DNA of 64,000 nucleotides from Shewanella avicenniae (lineage in GTDB: Bacteria; Pseudomonadota; Gammaproteobacteria; Enterobacterales; Shewanellaceae), in contig NZ_CP071503.1 in the NCBI RefSeq assembly GCF_017354945.1, forward strand, positions 186,001 through 250,000, given 5' to 3'. The notes beneath the pieces are model-generated. The model worked only from the letters and a program-made list of their open reading frames with translations. It was not told where the DNA came from and did no database searches. Positions 43,846 through 53,489 of this stretch are shown here, in pieces (position 1 is the first letter of the stretch; each line of letters begins with the position of its first letter). A program made the translations under genes and the position numbers.

Positions 43846-45591
43846 ATGAAAGCAAGACACCTATTACTGCCATTTATTGTAACGCCACTGTGTTTAGCAA
43901 TGTGGGGCTGTAACGACAGTGATAACGATAAAACAGCCGAAAAAGAAGTTTTGCCAATTTTGGGTGAGGCATCTCCAGCATCACTAAACAGCTGTGAAGA
44001 TCTCACCAGCTTTAAATATGCCGACACCGTCATTACAGACGCGCACACCGTGGCTGCAGGTCCAATCGCTTACAACGCTACTGAATCTTACACTGCACCA
44101 GCACATTGTGTGATCACCGGTTATATGAATGATCGCACCGGTCGTGGTATTGCGGGTGACACGAATTATCGTATCGGTTTCGAAATGCGTCTGCCAGTGG
44201 ATTGGAATGGTCGTTTCTACTATCAAGCTAACGGTGGTTTGGATGGTAGTGTGTCTAATGCCGTTGGTCGCTTTATGTCACCTAACGGTACAGATGCATC
44301 AGCGATCACTAAAGGCTTTGCGGTTATCAGCTCTGACGCGGGTCACGCTATTCCTGCACCAATGTTTGGTTTAGATCCACAAGCGCGCCAAGACTATGGC
44401 TACAATGCGGTTGCTGAACTGACGCCAATGGCTAAATCATTGATTGAAACCGCTTACGGCAAACAACCTGATCGCTCATACTTCGGTGGCTGCTCTAACG
44501 GCGGTCGTCACACCATGGTGGCCGCAACCCGTTTTGCCGACCAATATGATGGCTTCTTGGTGGGTAACCCAGGCTTTAACCTGCCTAAAGCCGCTGTTGA
44601 CCAAATGTACGGTATTCAACAGTATGCATCTTTGGTTCATGTTGACCAAAACAACATCCTCACCAGTATTCAAAGTGCAATCACTAAAGAAGAGTTTGGT
44701 GTGGTATCTAAGGCGGTCGTCGCACAATGTGACGCGCTAGATGGTGCAGCAGATGGCATGATCAACGCCTTAGAAGCTTGCCAAATTGCCTTTGACTTTG
44801 ATCGCGATGTCCCTGTGTGTTCTGGGGAACGTGATGGTACTTGTTTGACCCAAGCACAAAAAGAAGTGCTGGCAAACATTGCGGCTGGCGCGCATAACAG
44901 CGCAGGTGAAGAAATCTACACTAACTTCCCATATGATGCTGGTATGGGCACAGATGATTACTTCAACTGGGAATACTTCATGGCCATGATGCGTGACCCA
45001 GGTGCCGTCGCTTATATCTTCACAACGCCAGCAACCGTGCTGGGTAACACTGAAGCTGATGCGTATAACTTTATCATGAACTTCAGCATGGATAACGATG
45101 CGCCAAAAATCTATGCCACTGATGCCGCTAACGGTTTCACCGAAGCAGGTATGGACTTTATGCCACCGGTTGACCCAAGCGATATGAGCACTCTGCGTGC
45201 CCGCGGCGCAAAAATTCTGGCAGTACATGGTACTTCAGACCCAGTATTCTCAGTGCAAGACACCATCAACTGGTACAACGCACTGCAAGCTGAACACAGC
45301 AATCAAGCAGATGAATTTGCACGTTTGTACTTGGTGCCTGGCATGAACCACTGTGGTCGCGGTCCAACCACTGACAAATTTGATGCGTTAGATAAGTTGG
45401 TAACCTGGGTTGAAGACGGCACTGCGCCAGAAGAAATCGTGGCTTCAGTTCGTGCTAATAACGCCGAATTGCCAGCTGATTGGTCAACCTCACGTACTCG
45501 CCCATTGTGTCCATACCCACAAGTGGCAACTTACAACGGTACGGGCAGCATTGAAGATGCAGCCAACTTCAGCTGTAAAGTACCTGAGTAA
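43846..45591 (+). CDS. Tannase/feruloyl esterase family lipoprotein, copy 1
   Basis: 581 aa. Signal with lipobox-like MWGC (Cys22), so probably lipidated. Catalytic elements: GCSNGGRHTM (nucleophilic Ser in C-S-x-G-G), HGTSDPVF (Asp) and GMNHCG (His). The Cys beside the Ser (GC-S) and Cys after the His (NHC) are the conserved disulfide pair of this family. Predicted to cleave esters of phenolic acids such as tannins, feruloyl or chlorogenate esters. A lid domain of about 200 residues sits between the nucleophile and the Asp. Paralogue of the gene at 46141. Confidence 0.92.
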   Translation: MKARHLLLPFIVTPLCLAMWGCNDSDNDKTAEKEVLPILGEASPASLNSCEDLTSFKYADTVITDAHTVAAGPIAYNATESYTAPAHCVITGYMNDRTGRGIAGDTNYRIGFEMRLPVDWNGRFYYQANGGLDGSVSNAVGRFMSPNGTDASAITKGFAVISSDAGHAIPAPMFGLDPQARQDYGYNAVAELTPMAKSLIETAYGKQPDRSYFGGCSNGGRHTMVAATRFADQYDGFLVGNPGFNLPKAAVDQMYGIQQYASLVHVDQNNILTSIQSAITKEEFGVVSKAVVAQCDALDGAADGMINALEACQIAFDFDRDVPVCSGERDGTCLTQAQKEVLANIAAGAHNSAGEEIYTNFPYDAGMGTDDYFNWEYFMAMMRDPGAVAYIFTTPATVLGNTEADAYNFIMNFSMDNDAPKIYATDAANGFTEAGMDFMPPVDPSDMSTLRARGAKILAVHGTSDPVFSVQDTINWYNALQAEHSNQADEFARLYLVPGMNHCGRGPTTDKFDALDKLVTWVEDGTAPEEIVASVRANNAELPADWSTSRTRPLCPYPQVATYNGTGSIEDAANFSCKVPE

Positions 45592-45635
45592 TCGCTGTTT
45601 GTTCTGATTGATTCTCTGCTAGTGAACAACCCTTT

Positions 45636-45664
45636 GGCAGCCTATTATTAGGCTGCCTTTTTTA
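45636..45664 (+). terminator. Intrinsic terminator after esterase copy 1
   Basis: Stem GGCAGCCTA/TAGGCTGCC followed by a run of seven T. Confidence 0.9.
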
Positions 45665-46140
45665 TTTTCCTGCAACAACCCTGCTAAATTACCGGCGATG
45701 AAATATTTCATAGGAATAATCAGCATTGTATTTTTATCAATTTATTTGTTGCTAATTTGTTATTTAGACTTAAGTTGACTTGTCATTTTAAATTTAATTT
45801 TCAGTTTTATATCTTTATGCAAAAGATTTTTTTAATTAATCATAAGATATATTTTTTAATTAGTTTATTTTGAATTTGATAAACATCACCTTTAACTCTT
45901 TAATATATTTTTCAGTTTGAAACTAACATTCTCAATTAGCGATGTTGATAAAAGTTGTTTTGATTTTATCTTGTTATTAATCAGTGTGTTAAAGTATTAG
46001 CCATGCTTGGCATGGTCCCTGCTATTACATCGATAAGGGAGAGGCGAGTCATTCAATGACTGCTGACTATCCCATAACAATAATAATGCTGTTGACTGGG
46101 GAAATAGCATTAATAGATAAGCAGATAAAGGACTATAGTC
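45665..46140. other. Intergenic region between the two esterase genes
   Basis: About 475 AT-rich bases without a gene. Two hairpins near the end: CCATGC-TTG-GCATGG at 46001-46015, and AGTCATTCAATGACT at 46047-46061 enclosed by GGGA/TCCC. They might form the transcript leader of copy 2. Confidence 0.4.
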
Positions 46141-47895
46141 ATGAAACACAAACATTTACTTTTGCCATTTGTTGTTACGCCATTATGTCTTGCTATGTGG
46201 GGCTGTAATGACAGCGATAATGACAAAACGGTTGAACAAAAAACTTTGCCAGTATTAACTGCGGCGCAACCTGCATCAATTAAAAGCTGTGAAGACCTAG
46301 CTGAGCAATTTAAATTCAATGAGACTTACATCACTGGCGCGACCACTGTAGCAGCTGGTGAAGTCTCTGCAGGCTTTAATGCGCCCGCTCACTGTTTAAT
46401 CACAGGTTACATGAACCCTCGTAAAGGCCGTGGTGTTGATGACAAAGGCAACATCATTGAAGATGCAGACTACCAAATCGGGTTCGAAATGCGTCTGCCA
46501 GTGGATTGGAATGGCCGCTTCTATTACCAAGCCAACGGCGGTATGGACGGTTCAGTTGTGCCTGCAACCGGTAACTTTATGACCCCTAATGGCTCAGACG
46601 CTACCGCACTGCACAAAGGTTTTGCTGTTATCAGCTCTGACGCAGGTCACTCTGCAGCCCATGGTGCCGCTTTTGGTTTAGACCCTCAAGCACGCCGTGA
46701 CTATGGCTACAACGCCGTTGCTGAACTGACACCAATGGCGAAATCGTTGATCGAAGCGGCTTATGGTAAGGCTCCCGATCGCTCTTACTTCGGTGGTTGC
46801 TCTAACGGTGGCCGTCACACTATGGTGGCCGCGACTCGTTATGCCGACCTATATGATGGTTTCTTAGTGGGTGACCCAGGTTTCCATCTGCCACAAGCGG
46901 CGGTATCGCAAGTGCTGGGTATTCAAAAATTCCTGACCCTGCTCGACAATGTAGATGAATCCAATGTTGAAGGTTCGTTGGCGACAGCCATCAACCGACA
47001 AGAATTGGGTGCGGTATCGAAAGCTGTTCTGCAACAATGTGATGCGTTAGATGGTGCAGCTGACGGCATGGTCAACGCGATTGAAGCGTGCCAAGTCGCC
47101 TTTGATTTGCAACGTGATGTACCAACCTGCAGCGGCGAACGTGATGGCACTTGCCTGACCACGGCTCAAAAAGATGTGCTGGCTGACTTTATGGCTGGTC
47201 CACACAACAGCGCTGGTGAAGCCTTATATACCAACATGCAGTACGATGCGGGTTTAGGTACTAACAATGTTATGGCGTGGTTCTATGGCGCAGCTTTCCA
47301 CTTGTCAGTACCGTCAGTGTCAAGTGTATTTACCACGCCACCAACTTGGTTAAATGGCACGACGGCAGAGCTGTACGACTATGTTACTCACTTCTCTGCC
47401 GATACTGATGCCGCCACCATTTATGCCGAAGATGGCGATTACACCGAAGCGTCTATGACCTTTATGCCACCGGTTGATCCAAGCGATATGGGCACACTGC
47501 GTGACCGTGGCGCTAAACTGATCGCCGTACATGGCACCTCTGATCCTGTGTTCTACGCACAAGACACCATTAACTGGTACAACGATCTGCAAAAAGCTAA
47601 CACCAACGAAGCGGGTGAGTTTGCGCGCTTGTACTTGGTGCCAGGCATGAACCACTGTGGTTACGGCCCTGCAACCGATAAGTTCGATGCATTAGATAAG
47701 CTGGTCACTTGGGTTGAAGAAGGTAAAGCACCAGAAGAAATTGTGGCTTCCGCCCGTGAAAACAACGCAGAACTGCCTGCGGATTGGTCGACTACACGTA
47801 CTCGCCCATTGTGCCCATACCCAGAAATCGCAACTTACAACGGTACTGGCAGCATCGAAGATGCGGCGAGCTTCAGCTGTAAAGCGGCTGAGTAA
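46141..47895 (+). CDS. Tannase/feruloyl esterase family lipoprotein, copy 2
   Basis: 584 aa, strongly similar to the 43846 product along its full length: same signal with MWGC lipobox, GCSNGGRHTM, HGTSDPVF and GMNHCG motifs, and almost identical C-terminus (SCK near the end). Differences cluster in the N-terminal region (GVDDKGNIIEDAD insertion) and the lid (about 330-420, with SVSSVFTTPPTWLNG), suggesting different ester specificity. A tandem duplication that has diverged; both copies have intact triads. Confidence 0.92.
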   Translation: MKHKHLLLPFVVTPLCLAMWGCNDSDNDKTVEQKTLPVLTAAQPASIKSCEDLAEQFKFNETYITGATTVAAGEVSAGFNAPAHCLITGYMNPRKGRGVDDKGNIIEDADYQIGFEMRLPVDWNGRFYYQANGGMDGSVVPATGNFMTPNGSDATALHKGFAVISSDAGHSAAHGAAFGLDPQARRDYGYNAVAELTPMAKSLIEAAYGKAPDRSYFGGCSNGGRHTMVAATRYADLYDGFLVGDPGFHLPQAAVSQVLGIQKFLTLLDNVDESNVEGSLATAINRQELGAVSKAVLQQCDALDGAADGMVNAIEACQVAFDLQRDVPTCSGERDGTCLTTAQKDVLADFMAGPHNSAGEALYTNMQYDAGLGTNNVMAWFYGAAFHLSVPSVSSVFTTPPTWLNGTTAELYDYVTHFSADTDAATIYAEDGDYTEASMTFMPPVDPSDMGTLRDRGAKLIAVHGTSDPVFYAQDTINWYNDLQKANTNEAGEFARLYLVPGMNHCGYGPATDKFDALDKLVTWVEEGKAPEEIVASARENNAELPADWSTTRTRPLCPYPEIATYNGTGSIEDAASFSCKAAE

Positions 47896-47959
47896 GCAGC
47901 TAAGTAAGTACTTAGGTAAGTAGTAAAGTAAATTCCATCATTGTGAGTTGATGCTCCTT

Positions 47960-47986
47960 GGCAGTCCGCGTGCGGGCTGCCTTTTT
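47960..47986 (+). terminator. Intrinsic terminator after esterase copy 2
   Basis: Stem GGCAGTCCGC/GCGGGCTGCC (one G-U pair) and T5. Confidence 0.9.
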
Positions 47987-48320
47987 ATTTTTTCGATTTG
48001 GCCAAGTGATGCTGCTAAGTGGTGGATTTGGCTATCGCCGTTAGCGAAAGGGTTGATTTAGTGGTGGATTTGCTCGTTGCTGACCAACTGCTAATGGATA
48101 AATTGTTTAAAATCAGTAAATTAAATTTTGGCCTGATTTCTGCTTTACTCGGTGGGACTTGGTGCTTGTTCCTGAACGCAAGCAAGTGCCAAGGCTTCCC
48201 GACCGCAGGGCTCAATTTGAGCCCTGCACCTTTTCTGGCTCTCTGCCGAGTTGCTGCATTTTTCTTAGCTTCGCTTGCTGTTTTCTATCGCTTGGCTGCT
48301 TTCTAACGTTTGGCCAATTT
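47987..48320. other. Intergenic stretch, no gene seen
   Basis: About 330 bases with short overlapping frames on both strands, none with start signals or recognisable products. It ends next to the convergent GIY-YIG gene. Confidence 0.4.
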
Positions 48321-48674
48321 TTAACAATTGGCTTGCTGCGCTGCAATTAATGAGAGCTTTTGTGCCCGCGTCAGCTGTTTCACCTGCCACTCACGTTGAT
48401 GGGCGGTGCGTTTATCACCAATACATTCTTGATAGGCTAACTGCAGCGGCGCTCGGCCACGCAGATATTTTGCCGCCTTGGCGCCACCGGCTTGATGCTC
48501 GCTAACGCGCCGCGCCACATCGGTCGTTACTCCGGTATATAACTCGCCATCGCGGCAGCGGATCATATACAGATACCATACTTGGGTCGTTTGGCTGACG
48601 GACTGAGACGCCATGCTGTCACTCTTGCCTGCATTGTTATCAGCCACCTCAACCGTGTTTACCGCTTCAGTCAT
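48321..48674 (-). CDS. GIY-YIG nuclease-family protein (YhbQ-like)
   Basis: 117 aa with the motif WYLYMIRCRDGELYTGVTTD, the GIY-YIG core in its Y-Y/Y-TG form, and QREWQVKQLTRAQK downstream. The first about 30 residues are a polar extension beyond the usual family start. YhbQ-type proteins are thought to act on DNA; the role is not well known. It overlaps the end of the upstream peptidase gene by eight bases, forming a two-gene operon. Confidence 0.88.
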   Translation of the reverse strand: MTEAVNTVEVADNNAGKSDSMASQSVSQTTQVWYLYMIRCRDGELYTGVTTDVARRVSEHQAGGAKAAKYLRGRAPLQLAYQECIGDKRTAHQREWQVKQLTRAQKLSLIAAQQANC

Positions 48675-50811
48675 TAATGCCCAACAGTTTTAAGAAGAAG
48701 GCATATTCCAACGCGGTATCTTCATAACGGCGATAACGGCCACTCTTGCCGCCGTGGCCTGCTTCCATATCCATATTGAGTAGCAGCAGATTGTCATCGG
48801 TTTTGTAATCGCGCAGTTTCGCTACCCACTTGGCCGGTTCAAAGTACTGCACTTGTGAGTCGTGCAGGCCACTAGTCACCAACAAGTTGGGGTAGGCTTG
48901 GCGCTTAACATTGTCGTATGGAGAGTAACTCAGCATGTAATCAAAATAGCTTTGCTGATTTGGATTACCCCACTCGTCATACTCATTGGTGGTGAGCGGA
49001 ATTGACTCATCCAGCATGGTGGTCACCACATCCACAAATGGTACATGGGCAGCGATGGCGAGATACAGCTCGGGCGCTTGGTTGGCGACTGCGCCCATCA
49101 ACAAGCCACCGGCACTGCCACCTGCTGCCACAACTTTGCCTGCCGCAGCGTATTTCTCAGCCACTAAGCCACGGGTGACATCTTCAAAGTCATTGAAGGT
49201 GTTTTGCTTGTGCAGCAGCTTGCCGTCTTCATACCACGCCCGGCCAAGGGTTTCGCTGCCACGCACATGAGCAATCGCGTACACCACACCGCGGTCGAGC
49301 AAACTGATGACTGCATCATCAAAGTCGGGGTCGATGACGATGCCGTAAGAACCATAACCGTAGACATAGAGTGGGTTAGTGCCATCGTGGCGGAATTTAT
49401 CTTTGCGATACACCAGAGTGACCGGGACTAACGTGCCATCGCGGGCGGTAATCCGCAGCCGCTCGCTTTGATAATTGCGGCGATCAAAGCCGCCCAGCAC
49501 TTGGCGTTGTTTGATCAGCGTGCGTTTGCCCGGCTGGTCTAAATCGTACAGATAGGTTGAGTCTGGCGTGGTAGGGCTGGAGTAGCGCACGCGCAACTCG
49601 CGCGCATGTTGATTGAGGTTCACGCCAAGGCCGACCACATACGCTGGATCGTCAAACCGCAGTTCATAACCATTGTTCGGGTTCGCGGCAGGGTAGACCA
49701 CCACATGGGTGAGGCCATTTTCGCGCGTTTGCAGAATGAGGAAGTTATCCAGCACCAGCACTTCTTCAAGCAGCACATCAGGATTGTGCGGGATCACCTC
49801 TTGCCACTTGCGCTTGTCGCTGGCATACGCGGTGTTGACCTTCATCAAGCGGAAGTTGTCCGCCTGCCAGTTGGTTAAAATATAGTAGTCATTCCCGTGC
49901 TTAACGATTTGATATTCAATTCCTTCTTCACGAGGGGTGACTACCTGAAAATTGCCGAGCGGCGCGCTGCTATCGAGCACCAGCACTTCGCTGGTGGTGG
50001 TACTTTCACAGGACAGTACGATGCGGCTTTCATCTAAACTGCTGCCAAGGCTGATGTAATAGGTATCATCTTTTTCTTCATACACCAGTTGGTCTTGGGT
50101 TTGCGGTGTGCCCAACTTGTGGCGGAACACTTGATAGCCGAGTAAGGTTTGCGGATCTTTGGCGATGTAGAACAGATAGCGATTATCTTTGCTCCATGCC
50201 AAGCCGGCTCCATCGACATTTTGCAGCACGTCGTCCAGCAACTTGCCGGAGTTCAGGTCTTTAATCTGCACTGTGTAGATGCGGCGACTGAGGGTATCTT
50301 CAGCAAAGGCCATCAGCTGTTCATTTGGGCTGAGAGTGACATCGCCTAAGGTGTAAAACTCGTGGCCTTGGGCGCGCTCATTACTGTCGAGAAGCAGTTG
50401 CGCCGGGCCATTGAGTGAATCTGCCCGTTCTAATAAGGGGTATTCTTTACCGGCTTCATAGCGACGTGAATACCAATGGCTATGCCACTTATAAGGCGCT
50501 GAACTTTCGGCCGGATTGAGCCGTGCGGTCATCTCGTCAAACAGCTTCGCTTTCAGCCCATTAAAAGGTTTGAGCTTTTCTGCGGTGTAGTTGTTTTCCT
50601 GCTTCAGGTACTCCAGCACCTTAGGATCTGAACGGCTATCATCACGCAGCCAATAGTAGTCATCAGTACGGGTCACGCCGTGAATCGTCAGCTGATGGGG
50701 AATTTTGTTGGCCACAGGTGGGACAACCGGTTGCTCTGCTTTCATGGTATTTGCACATCCACACAGCCATAAAGATAAGGCTATCAGTCCAAAGGGGCGT
50801 ATCTGTTTCAT
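48667..50811 (-). CDS. S9-family oligopeptidase B-like lipoprotein
   Basis: 714 aa. N-terminus FGLIALSLWLCGCANT has a lipobox (LCGC), so probably an anchored periplasmic enzyme. Prolyl-oligopeptidase layout: a beta-propeller (about 60-420), then an alpha/beta hydrolase with YGYGSYG, AHVRGSETLGRAWYE, nucleophile GGSAGGLLMGAV, TSGLHDSQVQYFEPAKWVAK (Asp) and EAGHGGKSGRYRRYED (His). Sequence is closest to oligopeptidase B (PtrB), cleaving after basic residues; the lipid anchor is the odd feature. Confidence 0.9.
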   Translation of the reverse strand: MKQIRPFGLIALSLWLCGCANTMKAEQPVVPPVANKIPHQLTIHGVTRTDDYYWLRDDSRSDPKVLEYLKQENNYTAEKLKPFNGLKAKLFDEMTARLNPAESSAPYKWHSHWYSRRYEAGKEYPLLERADSLNGPAQLLLDSNERAQGHEFYTLGDVTLSPNEQLMAFAEDTLSRRIYTVQIKDLNSGKLLDDVLQNVDGAGLAWSKDNRYLFYIAKDPQTLLGYQVFRHKLGTPQTQDQLVYEEKDDTYYISLGSSLDESRIVLSCESTTTSEVLVLDSSAPLGNFQVVTPREEGIEYQIVKHGNDYYILTNWQADNFRLMKVNTAYASDKRKWQEVIPHNPDVLLEEVLVLDNFLILQTRENGLTHVVVYPAANPNNGYELRFDDPAYVVGLGVNLNQHARELRVRYSSPTTPDSTYLYDLDQPGKRTLIKQRQVLGGFDRRNYQSERLRITARDGTLVPVTLVYRKDKFRHDGTNPLYVYGYGSYGIVIDPDFDDAVISLLDRGVVYAIAHVRGSETLGRAWYEDGKLLHKQNTFNDFEDVTRGLVAEKYAAAGKVVAAGGSAGGLLMGAVANQAPELYLAIAAHVPFVDVVTTMLDESIPLTTNEYDEWGNPNQQSYFDYMLSYSPYDNVKRQAYPNLLVTSGLHDSQVQYFEPAKWVAKLRDYKTDDNLLLLNMDMEAGHGGKSGRYRRYEDTALEYAFFLKLLGIND

Positions 50812-51019
50812 GAGTTCCTTTCCGCTATCAGTGCCGATGATGTTGGCGTTTGACCGTTAGCAATTAGGCCTCTTGAACCAGACATCAGGCCATTAATCTC
50901 TATAGTGACAAGAAGCGCTACTGCATCGCAAGTGTTGCGTAATAATTGTGATTCAAGCTGTTGTTATTTATCTGCTTAAGGCGCATGATCTTCATCGAGC
51001 TGAGCTATCAGCCACTATT

Positions 51020-51195
51020 CTCAGGGCGGGGTGCAATTCCCCACCGGCGGTAAATTATGCGGTCAAAAAACCGCATAAAAGCCCGCGAGCGCTCGGCGTT
51101 GCCGAGGACAGCAGATCTGGTGCCATCAATTCTTGTTGATTATTCCAGAGCCGACGGTGTTGCCAATCTTTGATTGGTTCAGTCCGGATGAGAGA
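51020..51195 (+). promoter_or_regulatory. FMN riboswitch (RFN element)
   Basis: Conserved core is recognisable: CAGGGCGGGGTGCAATTCCC, ACCGGCGG, then a paired GCGGTC..AACCGC arm, AGCCCGCGAGCG, and the closing CAGATCTGGTG and TCCGGATGAGAGAGAA. It lies about 130 bases upstream of the ribB start and should repress ribB when FMN is plentiful. Confidence 0.95.
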
Positions 51196-51233
51196 GAATA
51201 TGACCATTGATACGCAAGTGCTGCTTGAGCCTT

Positions 51234-51283
51234 GCACGATCAAGGTGCTGCGATTTTGTCGCGGCATCGTGCCATCTCTTTTT
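51234..51283 (+). terminator. Riboswitch expression-platform terminator
   Basis: Long hairpin with outer stem GCACGAT/ATCGTGC and inner GCTGCGA/TCGCGGC, followed by CTCTTTTT. It sits between the riboswitch and ribB, so FMN binding probably ends transcription. Confidence 0.75.
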
Positions 51284-51328
51284 AGCCCTGATTCTGTAAA
51301 AACCATGTATTTTATAAGGACTTTTACC

Positions 51329-51982
51329 ATGAATCAGTCTCTACTTACAGCTTTTGGTAACCCGCTTGAACGGGTAGAAAACGCGCTTGCCGCATTACGT
51401 GACGGTAATGGGGTGCTGGTGGTCGACGATGAAGACCGCGAAAACGAAGGCGATATGATTTTTGCCGCCGAAACCCTGACGACCAGCCAAATGGCACTGT
51501 TAATCCGCGAAGGCAGCGGCATTGTTTGTTTGTGTTTAACCGATGAACGCGCCAACCAACTCAACTTAGCCCCGATGGTACAAGATAACTCCAGCCAATT
51601 TGGCACCCCGTTTACCGTAAGCATTGAAGCCAAACATGGGGTGACGACTGGCGTTTCTGCCACCGATCGGGTCTCCACCATCAAAACCGCGATTGCTGAT
51701 AACGCCAAACCCGACGACTTAGCCCGTCCAGGCCATGTGTTCCCACTGCGCGCTCAAGCCAACGGTGTATTTGCTCGCCGTGGTCATACTGAAGCCACCA
51801 TCGATTTGATGAAACTGGCGGGGCTCAAACCTGCTGGCGTACTGTGTGAAGTTACCAATGAAGATGGCACGATGGCGCGTCTGCCCGGCATTATCGCCTT
51901 TGGTGAACGCCACAATATGCCGGTACTGAGCATTGAAGATATTGTGGCTTACCGCCAATCGCTATTGGCTGCCGCTGTTTAG
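51329..51982 (+). CDS. ribB: 3,4-Dihydroxy-2-butanone-4-phosphate synthase RibB
   Basis: Makes the four-carbon riboflavin precursor from ribulose 5-phosphate. 217 aa, full length. ATG 51329 is chosen because the family starts with [10 protein letters not shown] and AAGGA precedes it. Motifs: [18 protein letters not shown] (metal and catalytic acidic residues), [34 protein letters not shown] and [16 protein letters not shown]. No RibA domain is fused. FMN is also the precursor of the FAD used by the flavocytochrome. Confidence 0.97.
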   Translation: MNQSLLTAFGNPLERVENALAALRDGNGVLVVDDEDRENEGDMIFAAETLTTSQMALLIREGSGIVCLCLTDERANQLNLAPMVQDNSSQFGTPFTVSIEAKHGVTTGVSATDRVSTIKTAIADNAKPDDLARPGHVFPLRAQANGVFARRGHTEATIDLMKLAGLKPAGVLCEVTNEDGTMARLPGIIAFGERHNMPVLSIEDIVAYRQSLLAAAV

Positions 51983-52225
51983 CTTTGTTGATTGTTATTG
52001 GTTGATTGTCATTGGCTGATGGCTATTTGATATTCGTCAGCTGCAGATAGGCTGTTATTGAGGGCGATTGAGGTTTTAGTCGCCCTCGCTCACATTGGCT
52101 TGCACGACATCAGGTTAGAAACAAACCTGATCCCAAACGAACAAATTCCTCGGGTTGTATGCGCGTTTCCGTTCAGCGTGGCATAATAGCCCGCAATTCG
52201 TCCTTCAAGCACACTGAGGTTGTTT

Positions 52226-53470
52226 ATGTCCAAACCACAGGACCCTTGCGCTCAACCGACTTTGCTTCATCCAGATGAAGCCCTGCCAAAACTGTTACAA
52301 CAAGTGACGCCGATTGAAGACACAGAAGCGGTGGCGCTGGCTGATGCTCTCGGTCGCGTACTGGCTGAAGATCTCACCAGCAGCATTGAAATGCCGCCGT
52401 TTGATAACTCAGGTATGGATGGTTACGCCTACCGCTTTGCTGATCTGCCTGAAGCGGGCACGTTAAAATTGATTGGCCGCTCGTTTGCAGGGCATCCGTT
52501 TAGCGGCGAATTTGAGCCGGGCAGTTGTATTCGCATCATGACTGGTGCTGAAGTGCCGGCAGGCTATGATACGGTGCAGATGCAGGAATATGCACAAGTT
52601 GACGGTGACCTCATCACCCTTGATCCCTGTAAGCAACGTGGTGAAAACGTGCGTCTTCGTGCCGGTGAATTGGCGATGGGTCAAAAAGTGCTGACCGCGG
52701 GCAGCTTGATCCGCGCCGCCGAAATGGGCGTTATCGCCACAATCGGTTTACCGGCGGTCAGTGTCTATCGTCGAGTTAAAGTGGCCTTTTTTAGCACCGG
52801 TGATGAGTTGCGGCCACTGGGCAGTGAGCTGCAACCGGGGCAGATTTATGATTCCAACCGCTATGCCATCAAAGGGCTATTAGAGCGTTTAGGTGTGGAG
52901 TGGATTGATCTCGGCGTGATTAAAGACGACCGCGAATCGATTCGTGATGCCTTCCGTGAAGCAGCAGCGCGGGCAGATATGGTGCTGACCTCGGGCGGCG
53001 TCTCTGTGGGGGAAGCCGACTTTACCAAGCAAGTGTTGGATGAAGAGGGCAAAATCACCTTCTGGAAGCTGGCGATGAAGCCGGGCAAACCGTTTGCAAT
53101 GGGGCATATTGGTAACGCGATTTTCTGCGGCTTACCGGGTAACCCAGTGTCGACCATGGTGACTTTCTACAAATTGGTGTTGCCAATTCTGCATAAACTG
53201 CAAGGAATGCAGGCGGTAACGCCGTTGCAACTGCAAGCCACCCTCACCAGCGCCATTGGCAAAAAGCCTGGCCGTGTTGAATATCAACGGGGCATTTTAA
53301 GCCGCGCAGCGGACGGCAGTTTGAGTGTTTGTACCACAGGTTCACAAGACTCGTCGCAACTCAGTTCGATGCATTCTGCCAACTGCTTTATCGTATTGGA
53401 GCAGATGCAGGGCAGTGTTGCCGCAGGCAGTGTGGTGACGGTTGAACCCTTCACCTCCGTATTGTGTTAA
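52226..53470 (+). CDS. moeA: Molybdopterin molybdotransferase MoeA
   Basis: Inserts molybdate into adenylated molybdopterin. 414 aa. ATG at 52226 with GAGG upstream. Domains: MoeA N-terminal (DALGRVLAEDLTSSIEMPPF, DNSGMDGYA), IMTGAEVPAGYDTVQMQE, and the MogA-like domain with FFSTGDELRPLG, QIYDSNRYAI, TSGGVSVGEAD and FCGLPGNPVSTMVTF; a small C-terminal domain IV follows. First gene of moeA-moeB. Confidence 0.97.
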   Translation: MSKPQDPCAQPTLLHPDEALPKLLQQVTPIEDTEAVALADALGRVLAEDLTSSIEMPPFDNSGMDGYAYRFADLPEAGTLKLIGRSFAGHPFSGEFEPGSCIRIMTGAEVPAGYDTVQMQEYAQVDGDLITLDPCKQRGENVRLRAGELAMGQKVLTAGSLIRAAEMGVIATIGLPAVSVYRRVKVAFFSTGDELRPLGSELQPGQIYDSNRYAIKGLLERLGVEWIDLGVIKDDRESIRDAFREAAARADMVLTSGGVSVGEADFTKQVLDEEGKITFWKLAMKPGKPFAMGHIGNAIFCGLPGNPVSTMVTFYKLVLPILHKLQGMQAVTPLQLQATLTSAIGKKPGRVEYQRGILSRAADGSLSVCTTGSQDSSQLSSMHSANCFIVLEQMQGSVAAGSVVTVEPFTSVLC

Positions 53471-53489
53471 TCGCCAAAGGTAAAAGCGA

